Assembly (NCBI RefSeq): GCF_001013905.1
Contig: NZ_LN831790.1
Coordinates: 806,001 to 870,000 of the forward strand
Length of the DNA: 64,000 nucleotides
Source: Streptomyces leeuwenhoekii
GTDB taxonomy: Bacteria > Actinomycetota > Actinomycetes > Streptomycetales > Streptomycetaceae
Direction of reading: 5' to 3'
Shown here in pieces: positions 55,156 through 62,314 of the stretch. The notes under the pieces are model-generated. The model made no database searches. It was not told the DNA's origin and saw only the letters and a list, made by a program, of their open reading frames with translations. The position numbers and the translations under genes were made by a program. The first letter of the stretch is position 1. Each line of letters begins with the position of its first letter.

Positions 55156-57249
55156 TCAGTCGCTGATCTTGACGTACGTCAGGTGGGATCGGCTGCCCCG
55201 GAACTCCGACGACTGGATGGTGGACCCGCCGGTCAGCCCGTTGCCGGGGCCGCCGCCCTGCAGGATCGCTTGTACGCGGACGGTTTTCGTCCCCTGCGCC
55301 GGCGTCACGGTGACGAGTCCGGACAGGGGTGTCGGGCCGCTCGTGCAGTGCTGGAACCGGGTGGTGGGCGATGTCGAGAACTGGTGCTGGGCCGACTGAC
55401 GGCGTCCGATCTCCTCGGCACCGGTCTCATTGACCAGGCGCACCGTGGTCCACAAGTTGGTGGAACCGGCGTCGTCGACGGTCGCGCAGATCTGCGTGTC
55501 GATGTCGCCGACCACCAAGTACACCCCCGGTTCGGGGAGGGTGACCCGCAGGTCGGTGTCCGCCCAGGTGTCGTTGGTGCGGGTCGGCAGCAGGTTGACG
55601 TCGGGGACTGGGCCCGCCTGGCCCCGGCGGGGTGTCAGGTACGCCTCGATCGTGTAGGTCTGCGGGCAGTCGCCCGCGTCCGGAGGGTTCACGACGACGT
55701 CGATCGACTGCCGGTCGTCGGCGATACGGCGCGGCGCCGGGCCGGAGGTCCCGGTGACGCGGGTCTGCGGGACGAGCAGGCCCGACGCGGTGGAGGCCAG
55801 CGCGTTGCAGGGGGCCGGGTCGATGGCCGGGTCGGGACACGGATTGCAGGGGGCGGGCCCAGGTGGGGGGCAGGGGTCGCAGGAGGGGGCCCGTTCGACG
55901 CAGACGGTCACGGCGTCGGTGTTGTCGCCGGGGCGGGGATCCCTTTCGTTGGCGGTGGCGGTGGCGGTGTTGGTGAGCGGTCCTGCTTCGGTGGCCTTGG
56001 CGTGGAGGGTGAGGGTGGCGGTGGCACCGCTGGCGAGGTCACCGACGGTCCACTGGCCGGTGGCCGGGTCGTAGGTGCCGGGGGAACCGGTGGCGGACAG
56101 GAAGGCGAGGTCACCGGGGAGCTGGTCGGTGACGGTGACGCCGGTGGCCTGGTTCGGGCCGTCGTTGCGGACGGTGATGCGGTAGGTCACGACCTGGCCG
56201 ACGGTGACGGTGGTGGCGTCGGCCGCCTTCAGCACGGCCAGGTTGGAGGCCGGCCGGACCTCGGTGACCGCCTCGTTGGAGGTGGCGGTGAGCGGCTCGG
56301 GGGTGGGGCCGAGGCGGTTCTCATAGGTGGCGGTAGCGGTGTTGGCGATCCGTCCGCCGCCGCTGGCCTCGTCGATGGTGACCCGGTACTCCACCGTGGT
56401 ACCGGCGGGCAGATCCTCGGTGTTGGGCAGGCTGCCGGGCTGGCCGCTGGTGGCCCCGTTGCCGAGGTGGAAGACGACCCGGTCGCCCTGGGCGTCGACG
56501 TACGCCTGGTCGTCCCCTGCCTGGTCGGTCTTCGGTCCGGCGTTGGGACCCTCCACGATGCGCAGGGACCCGGGCAGGTAGGTGGTGCCGGCCGGGATGG
56601 CGTCGGTCAGGGTGAGAGCTTCGGCCGCGCCACCGCCCTCGTTGCGGGCGGTGATGCGGTAGGTGATGACATCTCCCACCTCCAGCGGTCCTTCGGGGAT
56701 GGCGCTCTTGGTGAGCACGACCTGGGGCGCGGTGCCGAAGAACACCCCGTCCAGGAAGTTCCCGACGCCCTGATTCCCTCCGGCGGCGGAGACGGAGCGG
56801 AAGGCGAAGCGGGTCGTGTTCTGGCCGGCCGGCACGGTGTAGGTGCCGGTGTAGTAGCCCCAGGCGGTGTTGCCGTCAGTGAAACGCCGTTGCTCCACGA
56901 CGGCTCCGGGTGCGCCGATGTCCAGGGCCATGGTGTCCTGGCCGAGACGCCCGCGGTGGTACAGCCGCCAGTACAGTCTCGTGCCCGGTGTGGTCGGGAG
57001 GTCCTGGTAGAGGGTGGAGACCTGGTGGGCGTTGAGCTCGGCGAACTGGGCCCCGTGGGCTGCCGGTACACCGTTGAAGCCGGAGCGCCACAGCTCGATC
57101 CTGTGGTCGGTCGCGGTGGTGAGCCAGCCGGGGACCCGGCGGGGCTCCTGCGTCTGCGAGGCATCCGGCAGGAACTCGACGCCGGTGACGGGGGGTTCCT
57201 CGAAACTGCCGTTGACGAGCGAGACGCGGAGTGGGGTGGGTGTGGTCAC
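55156..57249 (-). CDS. DUF11-repeat protein without signal peptide
   Basis: 697 residues from ATG at 57249. N-terminal domain about 1-175 begins with 'VSLVNGSFEEPPV' (DUF642-like lectin-type start, two jelly-roll-like regions). DUF11 repeat 1 is about 175-325 ('VLTKSAIPEGPLEVGDVITYRITARNEG'); repeat 2 is about 335-450 ('NLAVLKAADATTVTVGQVVTYRITVRNDGPN'). Then a Cys/Pro cluster (SCDPCPPPGPAPCNPCPDP) and a C-terminal beta-rich domain (about 500-697). DUF11 proteins are usually exported and cell-surface; here no signal peptide or anchor is visible, so secretion by a phage-tail-like or contractile apparatus, or cytosolic use, is possible. Confidence 0.75.
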   Translation of the reverse strand: MTTPTPLRVSLVNGSFEEPPVTGVEFLPDASQTQEPRRVPGWLTTATDHRIELWRSGFNGVPAAHGAQFAELNAHQVSTLYQDLPTTPGTRLYWRLYHRGRLGQDTMALDIGAPGAVVEQRRFTDGNTAWGYYTGTYTVPAGQNTTRFAFRSVSAAGGNQGVGNFLDGVFFGTAPQVVLTKSAIPEGPLEVGDVITYRITARNEGGGAAEALTLTDAIPAGTTYLPGSLRIVEGPNAGPKTDQAGDDQAYVDAQGDRVVFHLGNGATSGQPGSLPNTEDLPAGTTVEYRVTIDEASGGGRIANTATATYENRLGPTPEPLTATSNEAVTEVRPASNLAVLKAADATTVTVGQVVTYRITVRNDGPNQATGVTVTDQLPGDLAFLSATGSPGTYDPATGQWTVGDLASGATATLTLHAKATEAGPLTNTATATANERDPRPGDNTDAVTVCVERAPSCDPCPPPGPAPCNPCPDPAIDPAPCNALASTASGLLVPQTRVTGTSGPAPRRIADDRQSIDVVVNPPDAGDCPQTYTIEAYLTPRRGQAGPVPDVNLLPTRTNDTWADTDLRVTLPEPGVYLVVGDIDTQICATVDDAGSTNLWTTVRLVNETGAEEIGRRQSAQHQFSTSPTTRFQHCTSGPTPLSGLVTVTPAQGTKTVRVQAILQGGGPGNGLTGGSTIQSSEFRGSRSHLTYVKISD

Positions 57250-57640
57250 TGTCTTCCCCTTCGGTGGGCGTTACCCGGGTGCAGCGCCGCCCGCCTGAAG
57301 GTGACTGCGTGGCGGCCGCTTCAACACGGGGAGTACAGCGCCCGCAGAGGATGACGGAAAGTGACCGAGCTTCTGTCTAGGACACCCTCGTCCGACGGGT
57401 TTGAGCGGCTGATTCACTCGAAATGTGTGACATGCCGCACTCACGGACCGCGACGACCGGTATGCCAAAAACACATATGACCCACACAAACCAACCTCCA
57501 CCGCACGGACGGCCGAAACTTTCGCCTGGCCAAGCCCAGCCACACCACGAATGAGTGAAGTTGCGAGGCGTCAGATTGACGCCGAAAGTCGAACAGGCGC
57601 GCACCCGTCGACACCCGCACACGCCGGTGAGGTGACCGTC
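57250..57640. other. Lower-GC spacer between DUF11 gene and IS relic
   Basis: No gene; base composition is noticeably less GC-rich than neighbours. CGCCGGTGA (57622-57630) pairs with TCACCGGCG (57639-57647), and the overlapping 13-bp palindrome GGTGACCGTCACC is at 57631-57643: either a terminal hairpin of the IS relic or a regulatory site. Confidence 0.45.
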
Positions 57641-57985
57641 ACCGGCGATTGACGAACCGCATGCGCTGGAAGCGGCACGCGGAATTGTCACACGCCATGT
57701 CGGTGTACGGGCGCTGGGGCTCGAAGTGGCGGCCGCGATGGGTCGTGTCTTGCTTGGCGCTCCTCGACCATGGGCTTCCGCTTCGCCGTGGTGCACGTTG
57801 CCGGCGCAGACGCCGACGCAGACGCCGACGATCAGGGGCGGTCCGTTCGCGTCCGACAGGACGTGCATCCGGGCACCCGGCCTGCCCCGGTCCGCGGGGC
57901 TCGAGGGGCCTGTGTGCCCGTCACTTCCGGCCCTGGTGTGGGCGGTGTCGAGGACGACGCGCGTGACGCCTTGGTGGCAAAGCCC
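57640..57985 (-). pseudogene. IS5-type transposase relic, central part, frameshifted
   Basis: On the minus strand from about 57970: 'TRVVLDTAHTRAGSDGHTGP' then 'RGRPGARMHVLSDANGPPLIVG', which is the DDE-domain block of IS5-family transposases ('...THVRAKRGG...TGP...DRGK-GSK-HVLSD..G.PL'). After a frame change the DNA reads 'HRGRHFEPQRPYTDMACDNSA' (HRGR-F.PQR..ADKAYD in intact relatives), again IS5-like. At least two frame changes and no N- or C-terminus: a dead remnant. Insertions of extra short codons (VGVCVGVCAG) look like small repeat expansions. Confidence 0.75.
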
Positions 57986-57988
57986 CGC

Positions 57989-58696
57989 TCATCGGGAATC
58001 CTTGCCGCCCGGCAGCGCTCCCGGTCGGACGGCCGGGCTTTCGGCGGGCTGGCCTCCCGCCGCCGCGGCCCCTGCCGCGAGCCCCGCCCGAGGGCTGGAG
58101 AACACCGGGACCGCGGTCGCGACCAGACCGGCGGCGGGGGCCATCGACGCCTGGGCGAGCACGATCGCGTCGGCGTCGGCGGCGGTGACCGCGTCGGCGG
58201 CGGCCGCCACACGCCGCAGATACCCCTCGGTGTCACCGGCCTCGAAGCGGTCCCAGGCGCCGGCGGCGAGGACCGTACGCACCTCGACCGGCCGGCCGCC
58301 GCGACGGGCCTCCTCCACGATCAGCGTCCGCGTCGGCGCCAGCGTGCTCTCCAGGGCGGCGAGGACGGTGACGCGCCGCCCCGCGGCGACCGCGGCGGCG
58401 GCCATCGGCCGGTCGACGCGCACCACGGTCACCCCGGCCGCGCCCGCGGCCCGCTCCGCGACGCCGCCGAGGGTGGAGCAGGTGCACAGCACCGCCCGCG
58501 CGCCGTCGGCGACGGCCCGCCGCAGCGCGGCGCGGACATCGTCCGCCACCGCCTCCGGCCCCTCGCTCCGGGCCCGGTCCAGCAGTTCCTCCTCGACGAG
58601 GTGCCGCAGTTCGAGCCCCGGGTGATGCGTGTCACGCAGGGCGTCGAAGACGGGAACGTGCACGGGTGAGGTGTGCAGCAGCGCGAGCATCGCCAC
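57989..58696 (-). CDS. Aspartate/glutamate racemase-like (hydantoin racemase superfamily) protein
   Basis: 235 residues from GTG at 58696; an ATG at 58690 two codons on is an equally fair start. 'LALLHTSPVHVPVFDALR', 'ARAVLCTCSTLGGVAERAAGAAG' and 'DADAIVLAQASMAPAA' are the Asp/Glu racemase blocks. One catalytic Cys is in CTCSTLGG (about 71-73); the second half site, normally a Cys in 'xACTE/xGCTE', reads 'LAQASMAP', so the second catalytic Cys is replaced by Ala. Racemisation may be lost or changed. It starts eight bases after panD, so the two are one operon; panD uses L-aspartate. Confidence 0.75.
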   Translation of the reverse strand: MAMLALLHTSPVHVPVFDALRDTHHPGLELRHLVEEELLDRARSEGPEAVADDVRAALRRAVADGARAVLCTCSTLGGVAERAAGAAGVTVVRVDRPMAAAAVAAGRRVTVLAALESTLAPTRTLIVEEARRGGRPVEVRTVLAAGAWDRFEAGDTEGYLRRVAAAADAVTAADADAIVLAQASMAPAAGLVATAVPVFSSPRAGLAAGAAAAGGQPAESPAVRPGALPGGKDSR

Positions 58697-58704
58697 GGGC
58701 CGCG

Positions 58705-59124
58705 TCAGGCCGGCACCGCGCCAGGGCTGCGCTCCTGGTCGGAACCCGGCACCGGCTCGGACGCGTCACCGCCCAGGGCCACGATGCGGTTGTCGCCGTC
58801 CACGTGCACCACCCGCGGCTTCAGCTCCCGTGCCTCGGCGTCGGTGACCTGGGCGTAGCTGATGATGATCACCAGATCGCCGGGGTGGACGAGGTGGGCG
58901 GCGGCGCCGTTGATCCCGATCACCCCGGAGCCGCGCTCGCCCTCGATGACGTACGTCTCCAGTCGGGCGCCGTTGGTGATGTCAACGATATGCACGAGCT
59001 CGCCGGGCAGCAGATCGGCGGCGTCCAGCAGATCGGCGTCGATCGTCACGGATCCCACGTAGTGCAGGTCGGCCTGGGTGACGGTGGCGCGGTGGATCTT
59101 GGACTTGAACATAGTGCGCAGCAT
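58705..59124 (-). CDS. panD: Aspartate 1-decarboxylase proenzyme
   Basis: 139 residues from ATG at 59124 ([20 protein letters not shown]) with GGGAG upstream; the shorter start at 59112 is also possible. '[22 protein letters not shown]' contains the self-cleavage site Gly-Ser (at about 24-25) that generates the pyruvoyl cofactor. '[19 protein letters not shown]' and '[27 protein letters not shown]' complete the double-psi beta barrel. It makes beta-alanine for pantothenate/CoA. No panB or panC is adjacent, so this may be a second or displaced copy, here between two IS relics. A racemase-like gene follows in the same operon. Confidence 0.94.
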   Translation of the reverse strand: MLRTMFKSKIHRATVTQADLHYVGSVTIDADLLDAADLLPGELVHIVDITNGARLETYVIEGERGSGVIGINGAAAHLVHPGDLVIIISYAQVTDAEARELKPRVVHVDGDNRIVALGGDASEPVPGSDQERSPGAVPA

Positions 59125-59480
59125 GGAAAAACTCCCGGTTTGTCTGCTCCCTGCCTGCTCTTGCAGGTCAAGGGCTGTCTCCGGAGACTACAACCACTCG
59201 CGTCTTCGGTCAGCTGTCCTCCGGTGTTCCAGGACTCACACTGACCGATTGCTGACTTGCCCAACGCACCAACAGATCGACGTGGCCAGCGCCCTACCCC
59301 AAACCCTGCCGCCGCTGACGACGGTGATTGCTGAGCGACGTTGACCGCGGCGGCGAAAAGGGCGCGCTGCCGGAAGACGATCAACGACCCCATGCCGATC
59401 CCCAGGCCGTCGCCTCGACGACCGTAAGCGCAGTTGCCTGACCGACGAGAAGGCTAAAAGGTCCTGACGGAAATTGTTGA
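59125..59480. other. Spacer between panD and right IS relic
   Basis: No convincing gene, lower GC than coding DNA. Upstream of panD this must hold its promoter. Fragmented open frames of 60-125 codons have no domain; some are probably leftovers of mobile DNA. Confidence 0.4.
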
Positions 59481-59651
59481 TCGAGTAACCATCGGCTCTT
59501 CTGCTCGTTGGGCGGGTCGAACGCACCGTCTCCCGGCTGCACGGCTTCCGCCGCCTTCGCGTCCGGTGGGAGCGACGCGACGACATCCACGAAGCCTTCC
59601 TCGGCCTCGTCACCCACCGCCACGTCCAACGCCTTCGTCAGAACCTCTAAG
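59480..59651 (+). pseudogene. IS5-type transposase relic, C-terminal end
   Basis: On the plus strand, 'RVERTVSRLHGFRRLRVRWE' then 'RRDDIHEAFLGLVTHRHVQR' and stop TAA at 59649-59651. This is the conserved C-terminus of IS5-family transposases ('RWVVERT..WLHGFRRLR.RWERRDDIHEAFL'). The codons before it are out of frame (RW- separated by a one-base change), so the gene is dead. Orientation is opposite to the relic at 57640-57985. Its end lies inside the 3' part of drmC. Confidence 0.8.
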
Positions 59652-60422
59652 CCGCTCGTCAGGCCGAAAAGGCCTCAGTATGCCGAGACGTTGCAGCTCC
59701 ACGATGTGCTCTGCCACGCGCCGCGGCGCCTCCCCCCCTGTCACCAGCACACCAGCCTCGATGTTGCGCCGAACCGCGGACTCGGTCAGGTTGGCGCTGC
59801 CGAGGAAAAGGGTACGGCGGTCGGCGACCGCCAGCTTGGCATGCTGGCGTGAGCCAGCCTGTTCAGCAGGGTTCCGGGCCCATACCCACAGCAGCAGCCC
59901 GGGCACGGAGGCGAATGCGTCGGCGGGTTCCCTTCCCGAAAGAAGTCCGCCCGAGCCTGCCAGTGTCTCGACCACGACGTGCATCTCCACGCCCCTGTCC
60001 GCGGCCTTCCTCAGCGCACGGGTCAGCGCCGGATACGGACGGGCCGCGTACGTCATGGCCAGCAGTTCGTGTTGCGCCCCGTCGATGACCTCGACGAGCA
60101 CCTGGGCTGTGGCGCGCACTGGTACGGCCGGTGTCGAGGGGCCGCTCCACACCGTGCGGACCCGGACCGTGTCCCGGGCCTGTTGCTGGGCAGCGACATA
60201 GCCGCGCACATAGGCAGCCGCCTCGGCGGGCGCCACCGACTCCGACTGCATCGCGTCGCAGAGCCGCGCGACGGCCTCGCCGACTCCCGGGGTCGCCAGT
60301 TCGGTCAGTATCCGTTCCCTGGAACGTGCCTGGGCCAGCAGGCCGGCGAGGTCCTTGCTTCGGGAGAGTCCGAGAACCTCGACCGCAGGTCCGACAGCGG
60401 CCTCGAACGCGGGGCGGCTCAC
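59610..60422 (-). CDS. drmC: DISARM protein DrmC, phospholipase-D-like nuclease domain, chimeric C-terminus
   Basis: 270 residues from GTG at 60422 (VSRPAFEAAVGPAVEVLGLS); the start overlaps the drmB stop by four bases (GTGA). The PLD-type motif HAKLAVADRRTLFLGSANLTESA (H-x-K-x4-D, about 204-226) is complete. A C-terminal RILRP-like helix would normally close the protein; here 'ELQRLGILRPFRPDERLRGSDE' runs into antisense of an IS5 relic and stops at 59610. The last roughly 15-20 residues are therefore probably not original. DrmC is a DISARM core member whose loss is tolerated in some tests of the system. Confidence 0.82.
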   Translation of the reverse strand: MSRPAFEAAVGPAVEVLGLSRSKDLAGLLAQARSRERILTELATPGVGEAVARLCDAMQSESVAPAEAAAYVRGYVAAQQQARDTVRVRTVWSGPSTPAVPVRATAQVLVEVIDGAQHELLAMTYAARPYPALTRALRKAADRGVEMHVVVETLAGSGGLLSGREPADAFASVPGLLLWVWARNPAEQAGSRQHAKLAVADRRTLFLGSANLTESAVRRNIEAGVLVTGGEAPRRVAEHIVELQRLGILRPFRPDERLRGSDEGVGRGGG

Positions 60423-62314
60423 GGCAGCAGACCGACCGGTGTCAGCACCGGTTCCTTGTCCCCGGCCAGCGGGACGAGGAAACGACGATCCAGGAAGCGG
60501 TTGCCGCGTTCGCAGGTCGTCTCGGACACGAAGAGGCAGACGTGGCACGCGGCTCCGTGGAGGAAGTCGGCCGGATCGTGCGGCAGGCGCTCGGCACACA
60601 ACGGGTCGGCCGAGCAGTGACCGGCGTCGGTCAGGGCCCGGCGCACGATCCGGTCGAACTCGCGTTCCTCGGCGAGGGAGACCAGACCGCCCAGGGTGCC
60701 CTCCGAGTCCGGGACCGCGGTGTAGATGAGAATGCCCGTCCTCGGGTTCTGCTCATCTCCCGCGTAGATCCGTTCGGCGAGCGAGGCGGAGTTGTAGCCG
60801 CATTCCAGGGCGATGGTGCGGATCAGCAGGTGGGAGAGGGTGTGCAGGGCGATGTAGCGGGCTCCGGGCCAGCCGGAATAGGGGTCGAAGTCGCTCGTCT
60901 TGCGGTCCGACTTCCGGTTGGCGCGGAACCGCGCGTACGCCTCTCTGTGCGCCTCCATCTGCGGGGACTTCTCCATACGGGCGACCCACTCGGCCATCAA
61001 GCCGTCCCGCACCCGCAGGAAGACGCCCTCGCCGCGCACCTCACTCGCGGGCACCCAGTTGCGAGCCCCGCGGGACAGTTCGACGCGCGTGGCGATCTCC
61101 GGCGATTCCGGATCCGGCGCATCGAGCCGGGTGAAGCCGATCAGCGCCCGGGCCTCGCGCAGCCGCTCGACCTGCCTGATGTCGCCGAAGAACTCGCTGA
61201 GACGGGCCGGCACCGGGACCTGCCGCAGCGCGAAGTCGTCGCTGGGGGTGGGGACGGGCCCGGAAAGCGCGTCCCATTCCGGTCCGAACAGGTCCGCCTG
61301 AACGTCGGGCGCGGAAGGAGCCGGGCCGGCCGCCCCCTGCTTGCGCGCTGTGATCGCCGCAACCACCGCGTCGGCGTCGAACTCCTTCAGGAAAGCGAAC
61401 TTGGGCATGCGCGCCATGAAATCGAACTGCCCTCGATCCTCGATGAGTTCGATGTCGGGCCAGTGATCGTCGAGGAGCTTGTCGATGTCTCCGCCCTGTG
61501 CCTTCGGCAGGGCCAGGGCGCTGAGGGTGAGCGGGAACCACTGGTTGGAGGCGCCTGCCACCATCAGGACCGGCTCCTGTACGCAGCCGTTCGGCTCGTA
61601 GGTCCCCAGGTGCGGGTGCCGTCCGCGGCACGCGGGCAGGTTGCGGCGGCCCCGCTCGCCCATGGCCTCCCGGATGTTGCGCTTCACACCGCAGGCGACG
61701 CACTCGATGGTGACGTTGGCGGCCTGGTTGCCGCCGTGATCCTTCATGCGCAGCTTCGGGCGCGGCGTCTTACCGCAGGCCTGCCCGTGGTGGACGTACG
61801 CGGTGTACGGGAACTCGTCGAGATGGCCGGCGGTGCAGACCAGGGTGAAGCGCGCGGCCACGGCGAGCGGCTTGCCCCGTTTGCAGTCGTGGACGAACTT
61901 CGCCTCGTGCGGTGTCCGGGCGTTGGAGTTGATGAAGGCGAACTCACCGGAGTCGACGGCGGCCAGCACGTTGCAGGCCGTACAGCGCAACCACTGTGGA
62001 AAGGGCGTGACGGGCACGCCCACTCCCTGGGCCGCCCAGCCCTTCGGGTCAGCGTCGGCGCCCTCAAGCCACGGAGCGGCTCGCAGTTGTTCGACCTGTC
62101 CGCGTCCATAGCGCTGGAGTGAGCGGTTGACGGCGGCGCGGAGGCGGGGCTCGTCGATGTCGTAGTCGGTGACACCGGAGTGGCTCCAGGAGTCGATGCC
62201 CCGGATGAGTACCGAAAAGTTCGGCAGGTCGACAAGGGCACCGACACCAGCGGTGAACATGAGGTGGCTGGGGCGTACGGCACCGACCCTGCGGTTGCTG
62301 CCATGGGTGCTCAT
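60419..62314 (-). CDS. drmB: DISARM protein DrmB (DUF1998)
   Basis: 631 residues. N-terminal 'RVGAVRPSHLMFTAGVGALVDLPNFSVLIRG' and scattered Cys pairs (CTACN at about 110, CVACGVKRN at about 210, CHVCLFVSETTCERGN near the C-terminus) are typical of DrmB, which carries a DUF1998 domain towards the C-terminus ('LHTLSHLLIRTIALECGYNSASLAERIYAGDEQNPRTGILIYTAVPDSEGTLGGL'). Four zinc-binding Cys clusters are visible. It starts overlapping the drmA stop (ATGA) and ends overlapping drmC, so the three are tightly coupled. DrmA and DrmB form a complex that protects against phage DNA. Confidence 0.9.
   Translation of the reverse strand: MSTHGSNRRVGAVRPSHLMFTAGVGALVDLPNFSVLIRGIDSWSHSGVTDYDIDEPRLRAAVNRSLQRYGRGQVEQLRAAPWLEGADADPKGWAAQGVGVPVTPFPQWLRCTACNVLAAVDSGEFAFINSNARTPHEAKFVHDCKRGKPLAVAARFTLVCTAGHLDEFPYTAYVHHGQACGKTPRPKLRMKDHGGNQAANVTIECVACGVKRNIREAMGERGRRNLPACRGRHPHLGTYEPNGCVQEPVLMVAGASNQWFPLTLSALALPKAQGGDIDKLLDDHWPDIELIEDRGQFDFMARMPKFAFLKEFDADAVVAAITARKQGAAGPAPSAPDVQADLFGPEWDALSGPVPTPSDDFALRQVPVPARLSEFFGDIRQVERLREARALIGFTRLDAPDPESPEIATRVELSRGARNWVPASEVRGEGVFLRVRDGLMAEWVARMEKSPQMEAHREAYARFRANRKSDRKTSDFDPYSGWPGARYIALHTLSHLLIRTIALECGYNSASLAERIYAGDEQNPRTGILIYTAVPDSEGTLGGLVSLAEEREFDRIVRRALTDAGHCSADPLCAERLPHDPADFLHGAACHVCLFVSETTCERGNRFLDRRFLVPLAGDKEPVLTPVGLLP

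Noticed and set aside
57726..58669. Plus-strand 299-codon frames over racemase gene
   Set aside because: Antisense shadows; the minus-strand frame has racemase blocks.
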